NCBI RefSeq assembly: GCF_000176235.1
Contig: NZ_ACZV01000004.1
Coordinates: forward strand, 310,001 to 374,000
Length of the DNA stretch: 64,000 bases
Origin: Vibrio orientalis CIP 102891 = ATCC 33934
Lineage (GTDB): Bacteria > Pseudomonadota > Gammaproteobacteria > Enterobacterales > Vibrionaceae
Direction: 5' to 3'
The position numbers were made by a program, and so were the translations under genes. The notes beneath the pieces are model-generated. The model was not told where the DNA came from and did not search any database. It saw nothing but the letters and a program-made list of their open reading frames with translations. Each line of letters opens with the position of its first letter. Within the stretch, counting starts at the first letter, position 1. Below are positions 43,724-54,063 of the stretch, one piece after another.

Positions 43724-44854
43724 ATGAAATTTCTTCACACATCTGATTGGCACCTAGGTCGCCAATTTCACAATGTTTCTCTACTCGATGATCAAAACGC
43801 TGTATTGCAGCAAATAACTGACTATTTACAGCAGCACCCTGTCGATGCGTTGGTGATTGCGGGTGATATTTACGATCGTTCTGTGCCTCCGACAGCCGCG
43901 ATAGAGTTAATGAATCATTTTGTTGAACAAGTGTGTGGTGAGCTTAAACTGCCTATCATTCTGATCCCGGGTAACCACGATGGTGCTGAGCGACTGGGTT
44001 TTGCCTCAAAACAGATGAAAGAATCTGGCCTGCATATCATTTCAAATTTTAGAGACATGGTTACACCGATAGTTTTGGATAGCGATATAGGGCCAGTTGC
44101 TTTCTATGGCATGCCATACAACGATCCTGAGCTAGTTCGTCACCATTTCAAACAGTCAGTATCTACTCATGACGAAGCCCATCAGCATTTATGTGAAGAG
44201 ATCAAAAAGAGCTTCGAGGATGGCACAAAGAACGTATTGATTAGTCATTGCTTTGTTGATGGTGCGATTGAATCAGAATCGGAGCGCCCGTTGTCTATTG
44301 GTGGTTCAGATCGTGTTAGTCACGAACATTTTGTCGACTTCGATTACGTGGCACTTGGTCACTTGCACCAACCGCAAAAAAAAGGCGAGGAGCACATTCG
44401 CTACTCGGGCTCCCTGATGAAATACAGCTTTTCAGAACAGCATCAGAAAAAAGGTATGACGCTGGTCGAGTTAGATGAAGGTGGCTTTAAGTCGGCCACC
44501 CACATTGACCTGAAAGCTCCTCATCAGATGCGCATTATTGAAGGTGAATTGGACGAAATCTTATCGCAAGGGAAAACCGATCCGAATAGTGAAGACTACC
44601 TGTTGGTGCGTTTGATGGACAAGCACGCCATCTTAAACCCAATGGACAAGTTGAGAGTCGTCTACCCCAACGTTTTGCATCTAGAAAAGCCAGGTATGTT
44701 GATTGGTACTGAACAAGAAATGGCGGTGGCTAAGTTAGCTCGCAGTGAAGCAGATATGTTCCGAGATTTCTTCCTAGAGGCACAAGACGCAAAGTTGAGT
44801 GAGGAGCAAGACAAAGCTATCACCGACATTATCAAGCAACTAAGCCAGCAATAG
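43724..44854 (+). CDS. sbcD: Exonuclease SbcCD, nuclease subunit
   Basis: 376 aa. Mre11-type metallophosphoesterase: HTSDWHLG, AGDIYDR, PGNHDG and HCFVDG/LGHLHQP motifs in order. With SbcC it opens hairpins and cuts palindromes in DNA. Starts 8 bp upstream of sbcC in the same operon. Confidence 0.95.
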   Translation: MKFLHTSDWHLGRQFHNVSLLDDQNAVLQQITDYLQQHPVDALVIAGDIYDRSVPPTAAIELMNHFVEQVCGELKLPIILIPGNHDGAERLGFASKQMKESGLHIISNFRDMVTPIVLDSDIGPVAFYGMPYNDPELVRHHFKQSVSTHDEAHQHLCEEIKKSFEDGTKNVLISHCFVDGAIESESERPLSIGGSDRVSHEHFVDFDYVALGHLHQPQKKGEEHIRYSGSLMKYSFSEQHQKKGMTLVELDEGGFKSATHIDLKAPHQMRIIEGELDEILSQGKTDPNSEDYLLVRLMDKHAILNPMDKLRVVYPNVLHLEKPGMLIGTEQEMAVAKLARSEADMFRDFFLEAQDAKLSEEQDKAITDIIKQLSQQ

Positions 44855-44862
44855 GAACAGCA

Positions 44863-47800
44863 ATGAAACCATTAAAACTCACGCTGCAAGCATTTGGTCC
44901 TTTTGCCAAGACTGAACAAGTCGATTTTACTCAGCTTGGTAGTAATCCTCTTTTCTTAATTAACGGCCCAACGGGTTCCGGTAAGACGTCGATTTTAGAT
45001 GCGATTTGCTTCGCGCTATATGGCGAAACCACAGGTAATGAACGCCAAGGCGTGCAAATGCGTTGCGATCAGGCCGCGGCAAACTTATTGACTGAGATTA
45101 GCTTAGAGTTTGCTTTGCATGATAAACGTTACCGTGTGATACGCGCCCCTGAACAAGAAGCGCCAAAAGCACGCGGCGAAGGAACAACAACGCGTAAACA
45201 TACAGCGTCGTTGTACGAGATTACCGGTGAAGAGCGCTTGATTACTAGTAAAACAGCGCAAGTCAAAACAGAGGTAACGGCGTTATTAGGGCTAAACGAA
45301 AGCCAGTTCCGTCAGGTCATGGTATTACCACAGGGTAAATTCCGCGAACTACTGCTGGCTAGCTCGAAAGACAGAGAAGCGATATTTGGTCAGCTATTTC
45401 AAACGGATATCTATAAAAAAATCGAATTCGCTTTAAAAGATCGTGCACTCTCAATCAGTAAATCGAAGGATGAACTCGATAACCAAATCCGTGGTGCCCT
45501 GCAGGTGGGAGAGGTCGGTACTGAGCAAGAGTTGAACGGTAAGCTTACCGAAGCGAATGAACAATCTGCTCAAGCTAAGGTTGCCGAGCAAACAAGTTCA
45601 GAAAAGCTTAGTCAATCGAAAGCCAAGCTACAGCAGATGACCGCGCTTAATGGACAGTTTGTGAAACTAGAGCAGGGAAGGGCTGCTTTAAAAACGCACC
45701 AAGAACAGCAAGCCGTTATCACAGAGCGCAACTCCGCATTAGAGCGAGCAACACAAGCGAACAAACTAGAAGCGCCATATTCGCAGTGGCAATCTAGCTT
45801 AAAGCAAGTCACTGAATTTGAACAAAAGCTAGCCGCGCTAAACGCGGATAAAGAGCAAGCACAAGTGATGTTAAAGCAGAGTGAAGCTCAACATCAAAAA
45901 GCAACTATCGAAGCAGAGCAACTCCCGGCTTTGAATGAGAAATTGTTCAAGCTAGACCAAACTCAGCAGAAGTTAATGGACCGAGCTCAGCAGCAATCAA
46001 ACGTGAATGCGTTAGAGCAAAAAAAGCTTGAGCAACAGCAAACATTAGATAAATACGTGGCTTTCAAAGATAAGCTCGCAAGTGACGCTCTGAAAGGCAG
46101 TCAAGACTTAGAGCAAGCTCGGAGGGATGTTACCGAGAAGGTGACACTAGAAGCGGAGCTTGCCAGCAGTCAACGCTTGGTCTCTGATCTGCGTAAACTC
46201 GCACACATTAAGGGCGAACAAGCCAGTTTGGATAAGCAAACTGAATTAAAGCAATCGGCAAAGCAAGCCTTACAAACAGAACTGGCTAGCAAACAAAAAT
46301 TGGCTAATGAGGTCGAACTTGATTGGCACAATGCACAAGCTGCAGTTCTTGCTCAGAAGCTTGAAACGGATCGACCTTGCCCGGTTTGTGGTAGTTGTAC
46401 GCACCCATCGCCAGCAAGTTTTGTTGGCAATGAAGTCTCGAAGCAACAGGTAGAAAGTGCTCGTCAAATCGAGCGAGCGGCGCTCGACCAATTTAATCAG
46501 GCAAGCAGTACTCTCGGACAACACCTTGCGCTATGCGAGCAAAATAGAGCCATGGTCAAGGCAGCAGAAGTTGAATTAGGTGACAAGGCGACGCTTAACA
46601 TTGCCGAGGTTGAGGAACAGCTCAATCAGCGTCAGCTTCGTTTGCAGCATCTTTCAACCATCGATGTAATCAAAATGGAGCAGATGGTTACTGAGCTTAA
46701 CCAGCGTTGCTCTGATGGTGAAACGAAAATCAATCAGCTTAAAGAAGAAATTTCTGCCAATGATACGGCTCTGAAGCTGAGCATCGAACAACTTGAAAAG
46801 CTCACGATTGCGATCAATGGAGAGTTCAATACGGTTGAGGAAGTTGAAGTAAAACGTGCGCAAATGCAGCAGATAATGTTGCAGCTTAAGCAGGCATTAG
46901 AAGGCGCACAGAGTCAGGTTCAGCAAGCGGCGATTAGGCAGTCGAACCTAGAATCACAAACGATGACTCACAATGAGTTGCTCAGCCAAGCGGTGAAGCA
47001 ACGCGAGCTTAATGAGCAGGCATGGCACAGCGCGCTGCAAGCGACCTCTTTTGCGTCCGAACAACAATTCTTGGCATCTCGTTCCACACCGTCTGAATTA
47101 GAGATGTGGCAAAACGAGATAACTCAATATAACCGTACAAGTGTTCAGCTAGAGCAGACCATCAGCGATCTAGAACAAGCTCTTGTCGATATGCAGCAGC
47201 CGAATCTAGAGCAAGAGCAACAGTCTGTAGAGCAACAACAAACCGAATATCTGCAAACAAGAACAGCGTTGGACGTTACTCAGTCGACACTACATCGCTT
47301 AGAAAAAGTTGCTCAAGATATTGCTCAACTGCATGAGAAAAATCGCAAGTTAGAAGCAGAGTATAAAGTTTATGGCACCCTTTACGATGTAGCGAGCGGA
47401 AAAACTGGCAGTCGCGTCAGCCTGCATCGCTTTGTGCTTGGCGTGTTACTTGATGATGTATTGATCCAAGCTTCACAGCGACTGAGTATTATGAGCCGCG
47501 GTAGATATCAACTGGTGCGTAAGACCGAAGGATTTAAGGGCGCTGCTGGGCGAGGCTTAGATCTCTCGGTCGAGGATGGCTATACCGGAAAAGTTCGCGA
47601 TGTCGCGACATTGTCAGGTGGCGAGTCCTTCATGGCGGCGTTGGCGTTGGCATTAGGTTTATCTGATGTCGTTCAGTCATACAGCGGCGGTATTCGTCTT
47701 GATACACTCTTTATCGATGAGGGCTTTGGTAGCTTAGATCCCGAGTCGTTGGATCTGGCAATGCAAATCTTGGTTGACCTACAACAAAGTGGTCGCACAA

Positions 47801-47907
47801 TTGGGGTTATTTCGCATATTTCTGAGCTTAAAGAACAAATGCCACTTAGATTGGATGTGGAATCATCTAGAGTAGGAAGTTCGATACGCCTAGTTGGTAC
47901 CCACTGA
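44863..47907 (+). CDS. sbcC: Exonuclease SbcCD, ATPase subunit
   Basis: 1014 aa SMC/Rad50-like ATPase. Walker A NGPTGSGKTS (34-43), two long coiled coils separated by a zinc hook CPVCG near residue 505, and C-terminal signature LSGGESFMAAL and Walker B TLFIDEGFGSLD near 945. AGGAA ribosome binding site after sbcD. The operon sits beside cqsS as in V. cholerae chromosome II. Confidence 0.95.
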   Translation: MKPLKLTLQAFGPFAKTEQVDFTQLGSNPLFLINGPTGSGKTSILDAICFALYGETTGNERQGVQMRCDQAAANLLTEISLEFALHDKRYRVIRAPEQEAPKARGEGTTTRKHTASLYEITGEERLITSKTAQVKTEVTALLGLNESQFRQVMVLPQGKFRELLLASSKDREAIFGQLFQTDIYKKIEFALKDRALSISKSKDELDNQIRGALQVGEVGTEQELNGKLTEANEQSAQAKVAEQTSSEKLSQSKAKLQQMTALNGQFVKLEQGRAALKTHQEQQAVITERNSALERATQANKLEAPYSQWQSSLKQVTEFEQKLAALNADKEQAQVMLKQSEAQHQKATIEAEQLPALNEKLFKLDQTQQKLMDRAQQQSNVNALEQKKLEQQQTLDKYVAFKDKLASDALKGSQDLEQARRDVTEKVTLEAELASSQRLVSDLRKLAHIKGEQASLDKQTELKQSAKQALQTELASKQKLANEVELDWHNAQAAVLAQKLETDRPCPVCGSCTHPSPASFVGNEVSKQQVESARQIERAALDQFNQASSTLGQHLALCEQNRAMVKAAEVELGDKATLNIAEVEEQLNQRQLRLQHLSTIDVIKMEQMVTELNQRCSDGETKINQLKEEISANDTALKLSIEQLEKLTIAINGEFNTVEEVEVKRAQMQQIMLQLKQALEGAQSQVQQAAIRQSNLESQTMTHNELLSQAVKQRELNEQAWHSALQATSFASEQQFLASRSTPSELEMWQNEITQYNRTSVQLEQTISDLEQALVDMQQPNLEQEQQSVEQQQTEYLQTRTALDVTQSTLHRLEKVAQDIAQLHEKNRKLEAEYKVYGTLYDVASGKTGSRVSLHRFVLGVLLDDVLIQASQRLSIMSRGRYQLVRKTEGFKGAAGRGLDLSVEDGYTGKVRDVATLSGGESFMAALALALGLSDVVQSYSGGIRLDTLFIDEGFGSLDPESLDLAMQILVDLQQSGRTIGVISHISELKEQMPLRLDVESSRVGSSIRLVGTH

Positions 47908-48088
47908 TTCAATAAGCGGCTAGAATTATAGAAATGCAGCGAGTTTCTTATGTGGGGTTTGAGTAGTGGCGTGAATGTCATCGCTTTACTCATATTGTAA
48001 TTATTAATATGTTATTTTTCAGCAGATGCGGCAGTAAACTCTGTGCGCAGCTTGCATAATATAGATAAACCAGTAACGGCTGTAGTAG

Positions 48089-50134
48089 ATGGATGTAGTT
48101 AAGAAAATTTACCAATATGCAGAACCCAACCTTTCCCTAGTAGGTTGGATGGGATGTATTGGTTTTCCTGCCTACTATTTCGTGTGGACGGTGATTTACC
48201 CTCAGCCTTATGAAAATGGGTTGCTGAGAGTGTTTTGTGCGTTACTGCTGCTCGGGTTGGCATTAAGACACTCCTTTCCGACTATAATTAAGCGCTTTTT
48301 ACCCTATTACTACTTAACGACAATCACTATTTGTCTGCCGTTCTTCTTCTCGTTCATGATGTTTATGAATGGCTGGTCGACCGTTTGGGCGATGTCCTTT
48401 ATGAGCTCGATCTTTCTACATATTCTTCTTGTACACGAGACGAGAGTTATGATCGTTCAGGCAACGACGGCCGTTGCTTTAGCTTCGTTGTGCGCGTACG
48501 GCTTTAACCATGGGCTACTAGACAGTGGTATTCCCGTAGTTTGGCCATATATCCCCATTTTCCTGTTCACCTATATTTTTGGTAATCTTTTTTACTTCCG
48601 AAATCAGGTTGAGCACGAGGCAAAAGTATCCATTGCTAAGTCATTTGGTGCGGGCATTGCCCATGAAATGCGTAACCCATTGAGCGCTCTGCAAACGTCA
48701 TTGGACGTATTAAGCTCTTTGCTTCCTTCGTCAAAGGCTAACAATCGTGACGTTGTTGAACTGCCACGTCAGGATCTAATGAGAATGAAAGAGGTTCTGG
48801 CCAGTGCTGATGAGGTAATTCATAACGGTAATGAAGCGATTGATTTACTGTTGACATCTATTGATGAAAACCGTGTCTCTCAATCTACGTTCAAATTGCA
48901 CTCCGCTGGGGAAGTGGTTAGAGAGTCTCTAGAGACTTATTCCTATCGCGGCGCGAATACAAGTAAATACATTACTCTCAATGTGGGTCAAGATTTTGAG
49001 TATTTTGGTAGTGATACCTTATTGAAGTACGCATTGTACAACTTGCTAAAAAACGCGTTGTACTACCGAAATGATGATGGATTTAAGATTTCGATTACGG
49101 TGAATGCAGACGAAAAGGCAAACTACCTCTATTTTGAAGATAATGGTATCGGGATCGAACCGGAGAAAATTGACTATATCTTCGAAGATTTCTATACATC
49201 AGGTAAAGCGTCTAGCTACGGGCTAGGGCTGCCATTTTGCCAGCGGGTCATGCACTCATTTGGCGGTTCGATTGAATGCGAATCTGAATTAGGTCAGTGG
49301 ACGCAATTTACCCTCAAATTCCCGCACAAACATTCTCAAACCATTACGTCGATCAAGCAAGAGATCCTGCGTACTAAATCGATATTATATATCGGCTCTG
49401 ATCTCATAGTGCAGCGTAAACTGAATGAGTTTGCTTTCTATATGGGGACCGAGCTGTCGGACGTGACACTTGAGCAAGCGTATCAAAAAGAGGAGTACGA
49501 ATTTGAGTACGACTTAATTTTGATCGATCTAGATACCTGCACTGAGTCTGAGTATCTAAAACTAGAGTCAAAATTGCATTTTACGGAAGCAAAATTGGTC
49601 GTTCTCTATGACAAGAACAGCCACTACCACACCAAATTCAGTCGCTTCTTATCCATCTATCCGATCGAGAAGTTACAAGTATTGAAGAATACGACGGACG
49701 TATTTTCTGAACTCATGTTTGGCCGTTGTGAGGCCGATCGAACGCAAATACCTCGCAAGACCATAAGCGTTGGAAAACGAATATTGATCGCCGACGACAA
49801 TGCTTCAATGCGTCAACTGACGACTATTTTACTCAATAAACAGGGTTATCAAGTTTCTCATGCGAGTGACGGGACAGAAGTCCTTGATGTTTTAGGCTCT
49901 CAGTCGATCGATCTGATACTGATGGATATTGAGATGCCCAAACTAAATGGTTTTGATGCGACAGAGGCGATAAGGCATTCGTCTGAAGATTATTTCGATA
50001 TACCGATTGTTGGACATACGGGTGACAACTGCCAAGAAACTTTACAGAAAATAAAGCAGGTGGGAATGAACGACTATTTAATTAAGCCCGTCGACAAAGA
50101 GCACCTGCTTGATAAAATATCCTTATATTTGTAA
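48089..50134 (+). CDS. cqsS: CAI-1 quorum-sensing hybrid sensor kinase CqsS
   Basis: 681 aa. Six N-terminal membrane helices (1-170) bind the CAI-1 autoinducer. Then a histidine kinase with H-box GIAHEMRNPLSAL (His192), ATPase N and G boxes, and a C-terminal receiver with phosphoacceptor LILMDIEMPKLNGF. Channels phosphate to the LuxU/LuxO relay. Gene order sbcDC-cqsS-cqsA (convergent) supports the call. The residue aligned with Cys170 of V. cholerae CqsS is Phe168. Confidence 0.95.
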   Translation: MDVVKKIYQYAEPNLSLVGWMGCIGFPAYYFVWTVIYPQPYENGLLRVFCALLLLGLALRHSFPTIIKRFLPYYYLTTITICLPFFFSFMMFMNGWSTVWAMSFMSSIFLHILLVHETRVMIVQATTAVALASLCAYGFNHGLLDSGIPVVWPYIPIFLFTYIFGNLFYFRNQVEHEAKVSIAKSFGAGIAHEMRNPLSALQTSLDVLSSLLPSSKANNRDVVELPRQDLMRMKEVLASADEVIHNGNEAIDLLLTSIDENRVSQSTFKLHSAGEVVRESLETYSYRGANTSKYITLNVGQDFEYFGSDTLLKYALYNLLKNALYYRNDDGFKISITVNADEKANYLYFEDNGIGIEPEKIDYIFEDFYTSGKASSYGLGLPFCQRVMHSFGGSIECESELGQWTQFTLKFPHKHSQTITSIKQEILRTKSILYIGSDLIVQRKLNEFAFYMGTELSDVTLEQAYQKEEYEFEYDLILIDLDTCTESEYLKLESKLHFTEAKLVVLYDKNSHYHTKFSRFLSIYPIEKLQVLKNTTDVFSELMFGRCEADRTQIPRKTISVGKRILIADDNASMRQLTTILLNKQGYQVSHASDGTEVLDVLGSQSIDLILMDIEMPKLNGFDATEAIRHSSEDYFDIPIVGHTGDNCQETLQKIKQVGMNDYLIKPVDKEHLLDKISLYL

Positions 50135-50176
50135 TGTTTTATAACCTATTAGTTAATAGGTGCTATTATTAATTGG

Positions 50177-51358
50177 TTAAATGAAGTATAGGTCTGGGTG
50201 GCTAAATGCGTCATCTGCAACGGACAATATTTTATCAATATCTTTCTTAGTTAATGAGCTATTTAAAGATAAGCGTAATATATTCTTATTGTCGGGTGTC
50301 GCTGGTGTGCAGAATACCGATCCAAATACTCCTCGTTCTTCAAAAAAGTCTCTTACCTTTCGTGTATTTGTTTTTTCTGCAGTTTCTAATGCAATTATTT
50401 GAGACTCACTTCTAATTTCAAAACCAATCGATTTTAATCCAGAAACGACTTGTTGTGCGTTATGGGCTAAGTTTGCTCGCGCATGGTCACTCTCTTTTAT
50501 GACTGTCAATGTCGCACTGATCCTATCCAGTTCACATGCCATCATTGCGGAGCTAAATATTGATGGAAACGACACATAAGGCACGACTTGCCCGGTTTCG
50601 TTATTGCACCAAACGGCCCCTGCGCGATAGGCAAACGTTTTAGCTAAGCTTGCGGTCAAAAAATCCACTTTATGCGTGAGCCCTAGCGAATGTACTAGCC
50701 CTGCGCCTTGTTCTCCATGGGTACCCAATGAGTGTGACTCGTCAACGACAATCGCACAACCCAGCTCCTTAGCGGCCTCAATGATTTCAATCAGCGGAGC
50801 AATGGTGCCGACGGTACTGTATATAGAGTCGATAAGGACAATACCAGGGCCATTTCGCTTAATTGTGCGTCTGAGATGACGAACATTATTGTGCATGAAT
50901 GGGTGAATATTGGCTCCTGCAATTCTGGCCCCTTCCCACATTGACATATGGGCGAAGAAATCGATGTAAACATTGGTGCTTGAGTCGCAAATGGTTTGCA
51001 ATAAACCAATATTCGCAATCCAGCCCGATGGTGCGATGGTACAGGATTGAAAACCCGTGTAGTCCGCCAATTCTTGCTCGACATTTTTATCCAAGCCATC
51101 ACCGTGAAGGAATACATTGGACATAAATGCCGTGTCTTTTCGAGAAGTCAGAGATCTGACATGGGCATCGATAATCTTTGGGTGGTTTGAAAGAGATAGA
51201 TAATCGTTACTTTGTAAAATAATATCTGTGCTTTCTGGCTTCATACCTAAAACTAAATTTCGACCATTGTCTTTTTTATTTATTAGATCGGTAACATAAA
51301 AATCGATTCGTTGCTTGACGAAATTAGGCAAGCACGAGTGGTCACTTAACATATTCAT
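50177..51358 (-). CDS. cqsA: CAI-1 autoinducer synthase CqsA
   Basis: 393 aa. PLP-dependent alpha-oxoamine synthase family enzyme that joins an acyl-CoA with S-adenosylmethionine or aminobutyrate to make the CAI-1 precursor. Signatures: DIILQSNDYLSL, VYIDFFAHMSMWEGAR, VDESHSLGTHG and Schiff-base lysine in TASLAKTFAYRAGA. The ATG at 51358 has AAGG 8 nt upstream; the longer in-frame reading starts with a non-family extension. Convergent with cqsS, only 42 bp between stops. Confidence 0.95.
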   Translation of the reverse strand: MNMLSDHSCLPNFVKQRIDFYVTDLINKKDNGRNLVLGMKPESTDIILQSNDYLSLSNHPKIIDAHVRSLTSRKDTAFMSNVFLHGDGLDKNVEQELADYTGFQSCTIAPSGWIANIGLLQTICDSSTNVYIDFFAHMSMWEGARIAGANIHPFMHNNVRHLRRTIKRNGPGIVLIDSIYSTVGTIAPLIEIIEAAKELGCAIVVDESHSLGTHGEQGAGLVHSLGLTHKVDFLTASLAKTFAYRAGAVWCNNETGQVVPYVSFPSIFSSAMMACELDRISATLTVIKESDHARANLAHNAQQVVSGLKSIGFEIRSESQIIALETAEKTNTRKVRDFFEERGVFGSVFCTPATPDNKNILRLSLNSSLTKKDIDKILSVADDAFSHPDLYFI

Positions 51359-51579
51359 AATAGTTAGCCTTGTAGTTGTCAAAATATTGCTGCCAGCTGA
51401 CAAGGCTATTTATGATGTGAGTTAAGAAATTAGTCTAATATAAAAGGTTATTTTCTTGCGCATTTCTGCAAACAAAAATATACTCGATTTAATATATCTC
51501 AATTCTCGATACGCTTTTGGGGCTATATTTAAATTTAATAAGTTACTAATTTATTAATAAATTAATATTTTCGTATTAG

Positions 51580-52536
51580 TTAATAAGCTTTACGAGTGAC
51601 TTCTGGCCAGTACATTTTTACGTAACCTACAGCTACCCATGCTACTAGTCCGGTTGCGACAGAGAGTTCAAACAGACCAAACTTATGTAACCAATGCCAA
51701 TGCGGGTGATACTGCTCGAAGAACGTGGTTAAGCGATGCATGGCTACAGCACTTATCACTGAAGGGAAAGTGACTGCTGCGATGGAAGGTTGAAACTTGA
51801 GTCGCATTAAACGGATATAGCACAGGTAGATTAGCATCGTCATGGTGATGGCAATCCCGGCTAGAGCTCCAGTCAAAATAGGGTCCGGTTCAGGGAAATT
51901 CACCAGATAAGTCGCTAAGGTGAGATTGATTGGTGCGGCCATAATCGCCAGTGTTGGCTTAGCTCGCTTTGGTAACATTCCTTCAAAAACAAGACGATAG
52001 AGAACTAACGGCAGCATAAAGAAATAGATCGCTATGCAGACGCTTACCAGAGTTTCCGAAAAAACAGTGTGACCAAACTGTGTTCCCGCCAATGAACTGC
52101 TAATCATACCAACAGGGTACAGGAACCAACTTGGTACAATGTTGGACATCTTAAAGTTCATCAACTGGAAGGTGAAGAACAGTATCATCATCGTGAAGTG
52201 CAACAGCAGAGCTGCAAACCAGATAGGGTAGGCGATGATGGGGGAAATGACCGCTAAATAATCACATAGAATCAGCAAAGCCATACTCATTGGGGCCATC
52301 AGGCTACCACTTAACGGATGGCGAATATCATTGATGAAGGTGTTGTAGCTAGTTAAGTACTTCACCAAAACAGGAAAGAGCAGAATCGCCCCGATTCCCG
52401 CCAGATAGGGACGAATCAATTCCCCAACTTCAGGTATGTAAAGCGCCCAAGCGTGGCCCAGTCCAATAAAGCCTAAAGCTAGTGCTGCTTGTGAGGGGGG
52501 AACACTCTGAAATTGAGTGAAGCGTCTCCAGTTCAA
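51580..52536 (-). CDS. TDT/SLAC1-family transporter (TehA-like)
   Basis: 318 aa with about ten membrane segments and the repeated helical hairpins of the tellurite-resistance/dicarboxylate transporter (TDT) family, for example LAGIGAILLFPVLVKYL and SGSLMAPMSMALLILC. Probably moves small anions; substrate unknown. Next to a chloride antiporter in the same direction. Confidence 0.78.
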   Translation of the reverse strand: MNWRRFTQFQSVPPSQAALALGFIGLGHAWALYIPEVGELIRPYLAGIGAILLFPVLVKYLTSYNTFINDIRHPLSGSLMAPMSMALLILCDYLAVISPIIAYPIWFAALLLHFTMMILFFTFQLMNFKMSNIVPSWFLYPVGMISSSLAGTQFGHTVFSETLVSVCIAIYFFMLPLVLYRLVFEGMLPKRAKPTLAIMAAPINLTLATYLVNFPEPDPILTGALAGIAITMTMLIYLCYIRLMRLKFQPSIAAVTFPSVISAVAMHRLTTFFEQYHPHWHWLHKFGLFELSVATGLVAWVAVGYVKMYWPEVTRKAY

Positions 52537-52662
52537 TGAAATACGTCCTTATTAGAGTAAAGCGGTATTTAGATAACGTAAAAGCTCTATTTTTTACCGA
52601 AAGAATCCATTGTCGGTAAAGTTGTTGCGATCATATCAAGTGGAGTATCTGCGGTGCAAACC

Positions 52663-54063
52663 TCAGTGAGGGTCACTTGGTAGATCTTTCTGTCGTAACT
52701 TCTCATTTTTAAGAGTTCGATGAAGCAACTGGCTATAGATAGGTTGGCCGCCAAACAATTGAGCGAAGATTACCGCGCCCAAACTTGTGATGATTAAAGG
52801 CAGAATGAGGTAATAGTTATTGGTCATTTCGATGACCAATAAAATACCGGTAATAGGGGCACGAACTGTTGCTGCGAATAACGCCCCCATCCCTGCAATA
52901 GCGAACATTCCTGGAGTGATGTTTAGCTCTGGAAACAGACTTTGCGCAATCAAGCCAAATGCATACCCAAATAGGGTGCCAAGCGCGAGCATAGGGGCAA
53001 AAATACCACCGGGAGCACCAGAGCCGAAGCAGATCATCGTAGTGACGATACGGGCAACGAACAGCAGCAACAGGATGGTTGCGCTGTAGCCACCATTGGT
53101 GATGGTTGGGATTAAACCAATACCGCCGCCTGTCACTTCTGGCAAGTAGAGTAGCATGATGCCAAAACATCCGCCGATTAGAGCTCCTGTGATCAGGTAG
53201 CGCTTACGGTCATTCTTATGCAGACGTACAAATAGGTCTTGAGACAGGGTGACCAAGTGGTTGAACAGCACACCAAACGCACCAAATAATCCACCAAGTA
53301 GCAAGAATAGCCACAGTGTTTCAAGCTCCGGTGCTTGATATTGGGGCATGGTGATGACAGCATTTTGCCCGTTGATGTAACGAAATACGATGTTGGCTGA
53401 TACGGCAGAAATAATCACAGCTCGGATTGAAATCAAAGAGTAGCGAAACTGTGGACGCATCTCTTCTACCACAAACATAATACCCGCTAACGGTGCGTTG
53501 AAAGCCGCAGCCAAGCCTCCTGCCGCTCCTGAAGCTAGCAATGAGTGGCGTGTATCGTCATCTTTGACTTTAAAAATGTCAGTGACCATACGACCGATTG
53601 CGCCACCCATTTGTACCGTTGGGCCTTCACGACCTAGTACCATACCTGAGCCGAGTGCGCCCATACCGCCGAAAAACTTCACCGGTATGACTCGCCACCA
53701 TCTTACCGGTCTGATTCCATCCATTGCCCCTTCGATTTCTGGGATCCCTGAGCCTGCTGCCTCAGGAGCGAATTTATGTACAAGGAAATAACCGATAAAG
53801 GCGAGCGCGGCACTAATGATAAATGCGGCTAACCAAAGAGGAACCACCCCGCCGATTTCATTTTTTAACCAGTCGGTACGTGTTTCGGAAACAAAATGAA
53901 CAGCGATTTCAAAGTAGGTCCCCACAATACCTGCTAGAACACCAACTAGTAGGGACAGTAGCAAGACAGAGACGGGGGTTTTATCCTTAGAGAGAAATTG
54001 ATTGATGGCATCCTTGGGAACTGCTGCAAGTAAGGATTGCTTAATTTTCTCTCTTTTGGTCAT
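52663..54063 (-). CDS. clcA: H+/Cl- exchange transporter ClcA
   Basis: 466 aa, length of E. coli ClcA. Selectivity motifs GSGIPEIEGAM, GREGPTVQMGG (gating Glu148 equivalent) and the proton glutamate in VVEEMRPQF (Glu203 equivalent) are all present, as is GAPGGIFAP. An antiporter, not a channel, used in acid resistance. Confidence 0.94.
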   Translation of the reverse strand: MTKREKIKQSLLAAVPKDAINQFLSKDKTPVSVLLLSLLVGVLAGIVGTYFEIAVHFVSETRTDWLKNEIGGVVPLWLAAFIISAALAFIGYFLVHKFAPEAAGSGIPEIEGAMDGIRPVRWWRVIPVKFFGGMGALGSGMVLGREGPTVQMGGAIGRMVTDIFKVKDDDTRHSLLASGAAGGLAAAFNAPLAGIMFVVEEMRPQFRYSLISIRAVIISAVSANIVFRYINGQNAVITMPQYQAPELETLWLFLLLGGLFGAFGVLFNHLVTLSQDLFVRLHKNDRKRYLITGALIGGCFGIMLLYLPEVTGGGIGLIPTITNGGYSATILLLLFVARIVTTMICFGSGAPGGIFAPMLALGTLFGYAFGLIAQSLFPELNITPGMFAIAGMGALFAATVRAPITGILLVIEMTNNYYLILPLIITSLGAVIFAQLFGGQPIYSQLLHRTLKNEKLRQKDLPSDPH

